Shown: piece after piece, positions 9,713-19,604 of the stretch | Numbering within the stretch: the stretch's first letter is position 1 | Layout: each line of letters opens with the position of its first letter | Source of the DNA: Zopfochytrium polystomum | Lineage: Eukaryota > Chytridiomycota > Chytridiomycetes > Chytridiales > Chytridiaceae | Length of the DNA stretch: 64,000 nucleotides | Direction: 5' to 3' | NCBI GenBank assembly: GCA_025765615.1 | Contig: JAIVFJ010000104.1 | Span: forward strand, 1 to 64,000 | Translations under genes and position numbers: made by a program | The notes under the pieces: model-generated | Seen by the model: the letters and a program-made list of their open reading frames with translations, nothing else | The model's database searches: none | Told to the model about the DNA's origin: nothing

Positions 9713-12354
9713 GGGGCAATTCCCTGGACCCTCCTCCAAGCTGCCCCTGTTTCATCACCACCACCAGCACCACAAACACCTCAGATTCCAAGCCCCACCA
9801 ACTCACCATGGATGTCAAGATTCAACTCTCACCCAAGTCAACCATCACAACCAAGGCCCTTATAGACTCTGGATCATCCTGCAACATCATTGATGCCACC
9901 CTTGCCAAGTCTTGTGCCATTCCTACGATCAAGAAATCCACACCCCTCAAGGTCCACTTTGCCAATCATGCTCTGTTCAAGGAAATCAGCCATGAAACCA
10001 AGCTAAACCTCCACATCCAAGACTTTCCACCATCCATGGTCAATCTGGAAGTATTGGATCTTGGCTCACCCACATTCTCTGTCATCCTGGGATTACCATG
10101 GCTGCAAGCCCAGAACCCTGCCATTGATTGGGTCACTGGTCAAGTCCAACCTCCACCAATTGGAACAGTCACCCAAAACTCAAGTCAAGCCCCCAAGTCT
10201 CATGCTCTCAAGCCCTTGATTCAAGATTCACAGCCAGCCAAGACTCAAGTTCCACAGTTCACAGTTCACAGTCAAGATTCAAGTAGAGCTCATAGAGCTC
10301 ACAGTCATGGCCATGACTCTTGTTCACAGAACCCACAGTCAAAGATTCAAGTACCACAGTTCACAGTCCACATTCAAGATTCAAGTTCCACAGCTCACAG
10401 TCTTTGCCAAGAACAGAACTCTCAGTCAAAGATTCAAGAATCACAGTTCCCAGTCAAGAATTCAAGCCCCACTGCTGAGGAGCACGACAACCTGGACCCA
10501 TCAGACCTTTTGCTGGCATCCAAGCTACCAAAAGAATATCTCCCTTATGCTGATGTGTTTTCCAAGACCAAGGCAGACCTGCTACCAGCTCAGAGGCCTT
10601 ATGACTGTGAAATCCCACTCAAGGATGAAACTTGCAGCCCACCTTTCAAGCCACTGTACCACCTCTCTCCACCAGAAGCCAAGGCCCTCCAAGAATACAT
10701 TGAAGAAATGCTGAACAAGGGATTCATCCAACCTTCCAAGTCACCAGCTGGAGCTCCCATCTTTTTTGTCAAGAAGAAGGATAGGGGGCTGAGACCCTGC
10801 GTGGACTACAGAGATCTCAATGAGATGACAGTCAAGAACCGCTATCCACTGCCTCTCATCTCTGAATTACTGGACAAACTGAGCCATGCAAGGATATTTT
10901 CCAAGATTGACCTCAGAGGTGCCTACAATTTGGTCAGAATTAAGCCCCAGGATCAATGGAAGACTGCCTTCAGATGCAAATACGGTCACTTTGAGTACTT
11001 GGTTATGCCCTTTGGACTTACCAATGCTCCAGCTATTTTCCAAGGCATGATGAATGACATCTTCAGGGATATTCTGGACCTTTTTGTCATTGTCTACCTG
11101 GATGATATCCTGGTATTTTCATCTGACACTGCAAGCCATATGGGACATGTCAAGACTGTCTTGGAGAGACTCAGACAGCATCACCTCTATGCAAAGCTGG
11201 AGAAGTGTGAATTCCACAAGACCTCCATTGAGTTTTTGGGATTCATTGTGTCTGACAAAGGGATCTCCATGGCACCAGACAAGATCCAAACTATTCTTGA
11301 ATGGAAGGCTCCAAATTCCATCAAGGATGTTCAAAGCTTCCTTGGATTTTGCAACTTCTACAGAACCTTCATTGCCAACTATTCTGCCATAGCCAAGCCT
11401 CTCACTGATCTCACCAAGAAGACCACCAAGTTTGAATGGACCCCAGCAGCAGAGCAAGCCTGGCTAGCTCTTAAGACAGCAACCACAAGTGCACCACTCC
11501 TTAAGCATGTGGATCCCTTGCTTCCCTTCACCTTGGAAACTGATGCCTCAGACTATGCCCTTGGCGCTGTTCTGTCCCAGCCAAGCTCTCAGGAACCCTC
11601 TGCTCCTCTGCATCCAGTGGCATATTACTCCAGGAAGCTGAACAGTGCTGAGTGTAACTACACAGTCCATGACAAGGAGTTGCTTGCAATTGTGGAAGCA
11701 TTCAAATTCTGGAGACACTACTTGGCTGGTTCTAAAGGCATCTCTGTCTATTCTGATCACAAGAACCTCACCTTCTTCAGGGCAAGGAGGTTGCTCAAGC
11801 AGAGGCATGCCAGGTGGGCTGAACTGCTCTCTGAGTATGACTTTAAGCTGTGCTATTCTCCTGGCCACCTTAACACTGTGGCTGATGCCCTGTCAAGAAG
11901 AACAGACCTTGCACCTGAAGGGGGAGATGGTTTCACCCCACCATCCAAGACACACCTTTCATTGCTTCCTGACAGTGTGTGGGCCCATGCTATTTCCAAG
12001 GACCCCAAGCCTCACAAGATTCAAATCAGCCAAGAAGAGGAAAAACTTGAGATACTCAAGACAAGGCATGATGCAGCAACAGCTGGACACCTAGGAGAGC
12101 ACAAGACATATGAGCTTGTTTCCAGAGACTTCTACTGGCCAGGCATGAGGAAGTACATCAAGAACTATGTCAGCAGCTGTGAAACCTGTCAAAGAAACAA
12201 ATCCAGCAGACACAAGCCCTATGGACTTCCGGAGCCCCTCCCAATTGCCCTCAGCCCTTGGTCATCAATATCCATGGACTTCATTGTGAAACTGCCAAGA
12301 CCTTCTGCTCGAGTTCAAGACCAGGTACCCCACCAAGTTGCAGAAGAGGCCTAA
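9628..12354 (+). pseudogene. pol: Pol polyprotein with deleted integrase/chromodomain
   Basis: The open frame overlaps gag by 85 nt in the -1 frame and is probably reached by frameshifting, not by its own start. In order: aspartic protease (ALIDSGSSCNIID), a Ser/Gln-rich linker with repeats of the type KIQVPQFTVH-QDSS, reverse transcriptase (FVKKKDRGLRPCVDYRDLN, active site YLDDILVF), RNase H (ETDASDYALG) and the integrase zinc domain with the first catalytic Asp (SMDFIV). The frame then jumps at 12291-12296 (ACTGCC) to the element's last codons in another frame and stops at 12354. RT and RNase H look intact, but the second Asp, the Glu and the chromodomain are gone, so this copy cannot integrate without help. 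Confidence 0.93.
9685..9730 (+). promoter_or_regulatory. -1 ribosomal frameshift signal at the gag-pol overlap
   Basis: The heptamer C CCA AAC at 9685-9691 is in the gag frame. After a 5-nt spacer, 9697-9704 (GGTCCAGG) pairs perfectly with 9723-9730 (CCTGGACC) around an 18-nt loop holding the gag TGA. Pol lies in the -1 frame. The cassette is preserved in copy 3 (heptamer 46941-46947, stem 46902-46909/46928-46935). Confidence 0.7.
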
Positions 12355-12367
12355 AAGGGGGAGATGA

Positions 12368-12675
12368 TGTTATGAATCACCCTCTGGAAACCTCTGGAAC
12401 CTTCTAGAACATTCCTTCATGGAACCTTGTGGAACCTTCTGGAACCTTCTTTGCTTTCCTGACTTGTCTTGTTGTCATTGGTATCATTGGTATCATTGTA
12501 TTACTAATTGCTCTTTCTGGAACTTTCTTGGAGTCTTGACAAGGAACACTCTCAAAAGGTATAAAAGGGGGATGGGGGACCTGTCCCATCCCTCAAGTGA
12601 ATTATTGTTTCCAATACAATCATCACTCCTCTCAGTTCCTTGTCTGCCTTGCCCTGTCCTGCCCTGTTCCTGACA
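12368..12675 (+). repeat. 3' LTR of chromovirus copy 2
   Basis: 308 bp with TATAAAA at 12560-12566. It is preceded by the polypurine tract aaaagggggagatga and followed by the AGGTC duplication. Confidence 0.95.
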
Positions 12676-12680
12676 AGGTC

Positions 12681-12797
12681 TGCATTGGCGGTGGCTTGCT
12701 CTCCCATGGGCATTGTGAGAACGATAACTGACAGTCACAGTAGGTTCGGGTCTGTCTTGTACCTCTTGCTGCAAACCAGTCAGTTCCGCCTAACACC
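12681..12797 (+). repeat. Dispersed repeat R1, copy 2, right part
   Basis: Continues R1 after the insertion (TGCATTGGCGGTGGCTTGCT, then a GTTCGGGTCTGTCTTG block). It matches 18826-18945. Confidence 0.85.
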
Positions 12798-13341
12798 ATC
12801 TGCCTCTGCCAATGACGTCAGCTGGCGTCGTACAAGACCTTCAACCACAACTGCATCAGCAAGTGTCACAGCAACACTTGCTGCTGTTGGCTGTTGGTTT
12901 GTTGTTTGCGCACCTGTGTCAACAGCCAGATGGTTGCACTCGCCATTGTTGTCGAGGCCAAAAAGGCATGGTCATCCAGCAGATAGACCTATGATTTTGC
13001 ATTTTGCTCAGTACTGTAATTGACTTTTGATTTACATTTCTGGACTTTCAGATATTTGTGTTCCTTAGACAGATTGGCCATACGCTCACTAAAACTATTG
13101 CGATACTTTTTGGCATACTTTTTGCTTTGGACCGTCAGCAGCAACAGAAAGGACAACAACATTGGGGTAGGCAGGGTTAGGACACTGGAGGTGGAGGTGA
13201 TTGCAAGGCAGCTGCTGCGTGTGTTGGTGCAAGGTTGGCAAGCAATGAAGGCATTGGGGTCTCAGTGGCCACCACAGAGCCCCAGCACATGACCACAGCA
13301 AAAAGTGTTGGTGTACAGTGATGGCACTGGAGTTGTTAACT
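12798..13341. other. Non-coding interval
   Basis: No supported gene; only short overlapping ORFs on both strands without motifs. Confidence 0.4.
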
Positions 13342-13573
13342 GAGGTAAAGCAATTTGATCAAGGCGTTACTGGGCCAGTTAGGGATGCAGGCTTACTGCT
13401 TTGGAGACAAGGGGACACCCTGGGACCCAATGCATTTGGTAGCGTAACGGCAGTACCAATGTCATGTGACTTGTGGGAGATAAGTAGTGTGGGAAACAAA
13501 AAATAAAAATAAAAACAAACCACCACTCTTGTCAACCCTAGCAAACAACAAAGCTGCGGATCAAGTACCAACA
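13342..13573 (+). repeat. Dispersed repeat R2, copy 1
   Basis: Matches 44497-44747. Shared blocks are GAGGTAAAGCAATTTG, TACTGGGCC...GTTAGG, GGACCCAATGCATT and GTGGGAAACA followed by an A-rich tract and AAACCACCAC. Homology continues past the A-rich tract, so that tract is internal and not a retroposon tail. Confidence 0.75.
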
Positions 13574-13828
13574 AAAGGAGAATTGCTGCACAGAGTGCAA
13601 AGAACGCAAAACACCAAACTTCCTTCCATCCCAGACCAGATTGCAAATAGCTTTTGGCCCCAAGTTTGATTGATTCTGTGCAAGAAAATCTGGTCAACTT
13701 TGTTTAAATTGGACCCCAAGTTGCTGTGGCCTCGCCTCAGGTGAACCAAACCACTAACAGTGCACCAGTCTCTGGCGAAAGGCAAATTGCTATCCTCATA
13801 TAGAAGCCTATTGTGCTAGCTGTTATCT

Positions 13829-13900
13829 GGCTGCATAGTGTAGGGGCTATCACATCAGATTCAGATTCTGGGGACCCCGGTTCGATTCCGAGTGTGGCCT
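13829..13900 (+). tRNA. tRNA-like gene, anticodon CAG on a short-variable-arm body
   Basis: Acceptor GGCTGCA/TGTGGCC (two G-U pairs), anticodon arm TCAGA-TTCAGAT-TCTGG, variable region of about 5 nt, and a T arm with TTCGATT and one stem mismatch. CAG would read Leu codons, but Leu tRNAs have a long variable arm, so the isotype is uncertain and a pseudogene is likely. Confidence 0.5.
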
Positions 13901-14745
13901 TGGTTAAATATTTGAAGCAATCTGCCAATGGTTTGTTGTAAACCATTCCACCACCATGTATGGCTGTTGTTGGCAGAAAATTGCACCATGCTCTAAGACA
14001 TCCGTCCTTCATCCCGTCTTTGCAGAAAATCTAACCCTTTCTGGTAGTCTTATGAGATTCCTAATCTCATGGGCCATTGAGCTGTTGAGGTCTCTTTAAA
14101 AGCTCTTCCTTGACTAGTTCATTGGTTTTACCTTTACGTATAGTGGCCCCCCCATCAATCACAAACAACCACTCTATTCCTATGTTTGAATACTTATTCT
14201 TACTTTCAAAAGTAACTCAGTGCTGATGCCCTGCATCAAAAAGAGCATCTGGTGTTCCTTGTGCTGAATGGGCCTAAGCACAAGGCGCACACCCTTTATT
14301 TCTTCTTATTTTTACTCATTTTCTCTTATTTTCCATTTTTCCCACCTTTCAAGCCTCTGTCCCTGCACTGATGTGGCCTCCCAGCCCTCAATTTCAGCCC
14401 ATCTCAAATATGAGGCAGGAGAGACACTGGGTGGAGGGGGGTGTGGCTGAAAGATGATTCATTCTTACAAATTGTTCTTTTCTTTCATTTTCTCCTTTTT
14501 ACTATCTTTTGTCTTTTTCTTCTTTTTCTTCCTCCTTCTTTCTTTCTCTCTCTGATCCCCATAAATACTGCCCCTTTCCCCCCTTCTTCTCTTCAATAAT
14601 AACTCTCAACTCAAAAACAATCAATAAGACTCCCCCTTGGGCAGCCCCTGTTTGACTAGTTGCGTCCCTCATATCTCCTTTCAGGGTGTTGTAAGGTGAG
14701 TGCTCCCCAAAAGACCATGTGTGTGGTGGATGGGAGACCTTCCCT
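13901..14745. other. Non-coding interval with pyrimidine-rich tract
   Basis: 14460-14600 is a long C/T-rich tract, followed by CCCCATAAATACTGCCCC. I see no coding potential; ORFs here are antisense shadows of the low-complexity tract. Confidence 0.4.
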
Positions 14746-15023
14746 GGCAAAGTGCAGAGTGGGCCAAGCAGGGAAGACAGAGTCCTCTTTTGGTGTAGGA
14801 GATCCCCTGGCAAGTGCAGAGTAGGCCAAGCAGGGTGGATTAGAAGTCCTCTTTGGCCAGAGCCCCCAGACCAAGCAAGTAGAGGTAGCATTCCCCCAGG
14901 CAAGTGCAGAGTAGGCCAAGCTGTGTGAGTGCCCCCTTCCCAAAGCAAGAGTGTGTGAAGACCAAGTTGGGTTGGGTCGACTGAGATGAGAACTTAGAGA
15001 GGCTAGTGCAGAGTGGGCCAAGC
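14746..15023 (+). repeat. Imperfect tandem repeat, GTGCAGAGTRGGCCAAGC motif
   Basis: Four copies of GTGCAGAGTRGGCCAAGC at about 14751, 14814, 14904 and 15006, with related 45-80-bp spacers. The motif shares GCAGAGT with the minisatellite 750 bp further on. Confidence 0.7.
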
Positions 15024-15769
15024 TTTCTTTGTTACTTACAGTAATCTGCCATTGCACCACTCTTTTGAGCACAACTTCACCATCAGGTTCTTCCCTCTTC
15101 AAGTCAAGCCTGTCTCATCTTCCACATCAAGTTGGTATGTCGGATACCATCCCGTCCTGTATGGGCGTCCCAGGGCTTAACCCTGTCATCTCATGCCTAT
15201 GGCACCCATGATTCATTCATGTGGAGACTTGTCTCTGTATGTTTGTCCATGGCTGTTATGGCACTCATGAGTCAGCAATGACTCATGACAGTTATTGATT
15301 GGTATATCTGTGCTTTCAGAGCATACATAGAGAGTAGTATTAACACCAACACCAGGGTACTGGCCCTTAGAACCAGGAGTTCCCCATCATTGATGACTTG
15401 TCCTTTCCCCACATATCCACTAGACTATGGGATGAGCCTTCAGAGATGTAGAGGATCTCATAGTCTCCCACCATCTCACTTCACCTGTAGCAAGTTGTAC
15501 TTCTAGCTAGAGGATGGGCTTTTTGGCTGTCACATTCAAACGTTTGCGGAGATGCCTTGTTTGCCTGATGAGTGCCTCTGTGTGAGACATGTTTGAGTGA
15601 AAAGCGCACTGTGGTTAAGAAGCTTTCCTCCTCATGAACCACCATGTTCCTAGCAGGTGGCTGATTATCATGCCACATTTCTGACGCAGTCTTGTCCTAA
15701 AATGAACCTGCAGAGCCACAGTTGTGTGCTGGTTGCACAAACAGTGCTTGCAATCGTGGAGTGGTGGAA
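15024..15769. other. Non-coding interval with paired TGASTCA sites
   Basis: No gene seen. 15266-15287 holds an inverted pair TGAGTCA/TGACTCA (CATGAGTCA, 4-nt spacer, TGACTCATG), the consensus for Gcn4/AP-1-type bZIP proteins. No transcript unit can be assigned to it. Confidence 0.35.
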
Positions 15770-16560
15770 ATGCAGAGTTGTAACAGAGTAGCTGACAAGC
15801 AGAGTGGAGCTGCAGAGTTGCAGGGTTGCAGAGTTGCGGCAGAGTAGCAGAGCTGCCAAGTTGTGGCCAAGTGCCAGAGCAGCAGAGAGGCAGAGTCCCA
15901 GAGTCAAGGGGTTGCAGAGTTGCAGCAGAGCAGTGGAGTTGCAGAGTAGCACAGAAAATCAGAGTTGCAGATTAGCAGTGCAGAGTGAATTTGCAGAGTT
16001 GCAGAGTCACAGAGTTGTGGAGACAGGGAGTTGCAGAGCTGCAGAGTAACAGAAGCGTAGAGTAACAGGGCTACAGAGTCACAGTGTGGAAGCCTGGTGA
16101 GACTGCCTACTCCTGGCAGACAAAGGGTGGGGTACTCCAGGAGAATCTGTGTGTGGAACTGGTGGGTGACGCGGAATTGGTCTCCATTCAACACAAGCCT
16201 CCATCCACTGCTCAAAGCCCAAAAGCAACATGACAAACACAAGGGAAACGCGTTTGTAAGGCGTGTTCTGCAACAAAGGAAGCAGCTGGCGCTTCCACAA
16301 CAGAGTTGCCAAGTTGTGGCAAAGTTGCTGTGTCGCAAAGCCGTGGAGTTGCCTGGCTGCAGATTTGCAGAGTTGCTAGTGGGGTTGAGTTGCCAAGTTG
16401 CAGAGTCTGAGAGTCTGAAAGTCAGAGAGTAGCGTAGTCATGGTCCCCTGGAGTGCACTCCCTGAACTCTTTGCTCTGCTCTGCCACTCTGCTACTCTGC
16501 CGCAACTCAGCCACTGTGCTAGTCTGCAACTCTGCAACTCTGCAACTCTACGTTCAGTTG
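15770..16560. repeat. GCAGAGTTG minisatellite with an opposite-strand arm
   Basis: 15770-16085 and 16300-16440 are built from degenerate GCAGAGTTG/GCAGAGTAG units. 16456-16554 carries the reverse complement (CAACTCTGCAACTCTGCAAC). The arms are separated by a unique 210-bp segment (16090-16300). The tract is directly followed by a solo LTR. Confidence 0.85.
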
Positions 16561-16855
16561 TGTTATGAATCACCCTCTGGAAACCTCTGGAACCTTCTAG
16601 AACATTCCTTCATGGAACCTTGTGGAACCTTCTGGAACCTTCTTTGCTTTCCTGACTTGTCTTGTTGTCATTGGTATCATTGGTATCATTGTATTGCTAA
16701 TTGCTCTTTCTGGAACTTTCTTTGAGTCTTGACAAGGAAGACGCTCAAAAGGTATAAAAGGGGGATGGGGGACCTGTCCCATCCCTCAAGTGAATTATTG
16801 TTTCCAATACAATCATCACTCCTCTTAGTTCCTTGTCTGCCTTGCCCTGTCCTGT
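16561..16855 (+). repeat. Solo chromovirus LTR, 3' truncated
   Basis: Starts TGTTATGAATCACC like the other LTRs of the family and keeps the TATAAAA box, but it stops at CTGTCCTGT and lacks the last roughly 19 bp ending in TGACA. No internal region and no target duplication remain. Confidence 0.9.
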
Positions 16856-17190
16856 GGTTAGCTTGTGCCCCAGGGCGCCAAAGGTCTCACTGGCACCCCC
16901 TTTAACTGTGCTGTCAGGCAGACTTGGACTTGTCATCTCTTCAGTGAAACTTTGCCGCACTCAAACTTTTGCAGCTGTGGTAGGTTGCACCCAATGAGTG
17001 GAGACCCACCTGCAATAACTGCAATGGCCAACAACGCTTGGCTCACAGTTTGCCTTTTGAAAAAAGAGCCAAATTTGTACAAACTTGCAAACTTGGGAAT
17101 GAAGCGTGTGCAACTGCTGGGGTTCACAAGCAGTAGCACAACATGTGCAGCAAGACCAAAGTGCACCCTAGCAGATGGCTGCATGTCCAT
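16856..17190. other. Non-coding interval
   Basis: No supported gene. Confidence 0.4.
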
Positions 17191-17273
17191 GGGCAGATGG
17201 CCAAGTCAGCCTAAGTCACCAGATTACAGCTCTGGTCTCCCCAGAGGCGTGGGTTTGCATCCCACTCTGCTCA
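17191..17273 (+). tRNA. tRNA-Leu-like gene with ACA in the anticodon position
   Basis: Seven-bp acceptor GGGCAGA/TCTGCTC, D arm GGCCAAGTCAGCCTAAGTC, anticodon stem CCAGA/TCTGG with loop TTACAGC, long Leu-type variable arm TCTCCCCAGAGGC, and T arm GGGTTTGCATCCC. The body is that of tRNA-Leu, where this loop normally reads TTAAGGC or TTTAGGC. ACA would match Cys codons, so it is most likely a decayed gene. Confidence 0.6.
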
Positions 17274-17843
17274 GTTTCGCAATGCACATTTTGCCCAGCA
17301 GCTGCATTGCCACCAATAAGTAGTACTGGCCTCTCCCACTTGAGGGATCTCTGACTGTTGGATTTTGCTGTAAACCCCCCTCTGCCAAACACTTAGCTAG
17401 ATTTGATTCAAGCATATCATGCACTGATGCACCCTTCCCATGGTTCCCAGTCTATGCCATCATCTCAAAACCAGGATAATTAGAGAACTGCTGCCAAGGC
17501 GGGAAGAGTAACGCAGAACCTTGCTGATAAGTTGGGCAAATTTGGAAAGGTGTTGGTCTCTGACCCTTTCTGCACAGGCTGGGTTCAATGTGAAACAAGA
17601 ACAGAGACACCTTCCGTCATAGCAGAGGGCAGAGGGAGCATTAGCACCAGGTTCCTTTCCCTGTCACCTGGCAGTGCATCCCAAGAGAGAATCTTCTACC
17701 ACTTGTACTGATGCTTGATGCCTTGGGATGCAGTGAGTGTTGAGCATGTAGAAGCGGCCAGTTGGCGCAGCAGCCCAGCACCCTGATGGACTCTAAGACA
17801 GTTTTCTTTGGTTTTGAGTTTACAGTCAACCATGGACATAAGG
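17274..17843. other. Non-coding interval
   Basis: Nothing recognised; no ORF with motifs. Confidence 0.4.
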
Positions 17844-17915
17844 GGGGGTATATATCAGTGGTAGATAGCTCGCTTTGCATGCGAGATGCCGTGGGTTCGA
17901 GCCCCACTACCTCAA
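17844..17915 (+). tRNA. tRNA-Ala(TGC)
   Basis: Anticodon arm CTCGC-TTTGCAT-GCGAG (anticodon TGC), B box GGGTTCGAGCCCC, acceptor GGGGGTA/TACCTCA with the first pair mismatched, and a slightly weak D arm. It may be functional. Confidence 0.7.
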
Positions 17916-18526
17916 TTGCTGGAGTAGGGTGTCATTATGTCTCCCAGCAACGCCACCTGAAAGAATTCGTTGGGGTGGATTGTCTGTGGGTTGTGCTGCT
18001 GTGGAGATGGAGGTAGTGCACTACTGAAGGTGGTGGTGATGGGAGGTTGAGTTTGGCTCCTGTCGGTCTTGTGTTTGTCTTTATACAAAACTGTTACAAG
18101 GACCATCACTTGCAAAATGCTGCAAGTCATCCTTGCACAAGGTGCCCCTGTGCCCCACAGTGTCAGGTCAAAGCTCCCGCTCACTGCTTACCTCAAAAGA
18201 CCCAAAAGCTTACACCCCCTGAACCTCTGACTCTGTGCATCCCAGGTACTGTGACTCAGAGATGTCTCCCAGGCGGTGCCACTGCCTCCCAATTAAAAGG
18301 GGACAGCGGGGCAACCCTCAGCAGTTAGGAAAGTTGGAAACAGCGCACCCACACATGAAAAAACAAGCACATTGACTGTCTGTCTCGATCCCCAACACCA
18401 GCAAGCACACCTTAGCAACAACACGTCGGGAACCACTGACATTGCAGTCATTGATCTGCAACATTGACACCACTCACACAACACATCACTCGCGGCATAA
18501 TCGCCAGCAACCACAACACTTGATGT
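17916..18526. other. Non-coding interval
   Basis: No supported gene. Confidence 0.4.
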
Positions 18527-18945
18527 AAACAGTCTACTTTGAGTGAGTGAGTGGAAGGAGTGAATGGAGTGGAGATGTGTGTTTGTGGGTGGGTCCTTCT
18601 CCCCAACTTGGAGAGAAAGAGAAAAAACTCTGTTATGAATAATTGATACATTATGATGATATGCACGTTATCATAGTTGCTAGGAAAGCATGACTGGAAC
18701 AGGGTAAAAACCTCTCCTATCTATATGCTCTGCTTGAGCAGAGGAGGAGAAAAACTGTTTACACTAGGTTTCCGTTCCACTTAATACTTGGAGTATTTGT
18801 CAACAGCACAAGCCAGCGCCCAGGTCTGCATTGGTGGTGGCTTGCTCTCCCATGGCCATTGTGAGAACAATAAGTGATAGTCACAATAGGTTCGGGTCCG
18901 TCTTGTGCCTCTTGCTGCTAACCAGTCAGTTCAGCCTAACACTTG
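18527..18945 (+). repeat. Dispersed repeat R1, copy 3 (uninterrupted)
   Basis: Full-length R1. It provides the empty-site reference for the chromovirus insertion at 8441. Confidence 0.85.
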
Positions 18946-19283
18946 AGTCATCCATCCTCTGCAGCTCAAAAGGCTTTTGCACAAGGTTACGCACTCCAGA
19001 AGCGTACTCCAACATCTGTCGGTTGTGGTCCTGTCAGTGCGCGTTCATTGGAAGCATGCTGGAGCCAAGTGGTATTCTTTCTTCTCTAAGAGCAATTATG
19101 GCCACCAGCTGGGCTAATAAAGGGGTGGTGTGAAGGGTGATGTAATGGTCAATGTAACAAAACTCTATAGAAAAATTTTACACCACATCACTTGCTCCCC
19201 ACACTCCCCACTAGCTGGTGCATGTATTCCTTGTCCTTTCTGCCTTCTTTTTTGGACATCCCCAAGTCGAATCAAACATGTGT
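18946..19283. other. Non-coding flank of the APE-bearing element
   Basis: No gene seen. It ends in GTGT (19280-19283), the left copy of the 4-bp target duplication. Confidence 0.4.
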
Positions 19284-19567
19284 TGTGGAAGCCTCACGGG
19301 GCTACCTTACACCCAGCGGAAGATGGGCGTGCAACCCTGGGTCAAACGCTGCGTGGACTCTCGGGATAGGATGGGATGGGATGCAGGAGGAGAGACGTCA
19401 CTGACAAGATGGGCTTCTCTATTCAATTCTCCCCGCTCCGGGCAGCCAATGCAAACTATGCAAAGGACCAACAGAAAGAAAAAAAACCGACAGGTGGCAC
19501 TTTAAAGCAAAGGAAAAGTCGAAGAAAGTGCAAGTCGTACACTAGTGAAGCGCTCTGCGCTTCCACA
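19284..19567 (-). repeat. 3' LTR of the APE-bearing element
   Basis: 284 bp; no difference from the 5' LTR was found on reading both in full. Identical LTRs mean very recent insertion, or gene conversion. Confidence 0.95.
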
Positions 19568-19604
19568 TCTGGCAAACCCCACAGCGGAGCGAACGCCAGT
19601 GTTC

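Larger units (their letters stand above)
8441..12675 (+). mobile_element. Ty3/chromovirus copy 2, internally deleted
   Basis: A 4235-bp element flanked by the 5-bp duplication AGGTC (8436-8440 and 12676-12680). The order is 5' LTR, self-priming PBS, gag, -1 frameshift signal, pol, polypurine tract and 3' LTR. Compared with copy 1 it lacks 980 bp (positions equivalent to 807-1786 there) between two ACTGCC hexamers. This removes most of the integrase core, the GPF module and the chromodomain. Confidence 0.97.

Noticed and set aside
13342..13573. R2 as a SINE with an A tail
   Set aside because: Homology between the two copies continues beyond the A-rich tract, so the tract is internal.
15770..16560. 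CRISPR-like array
   Set aside because: Units are 8-10 bp, degenerate and without spacers, and the DNA is eukaryotic.
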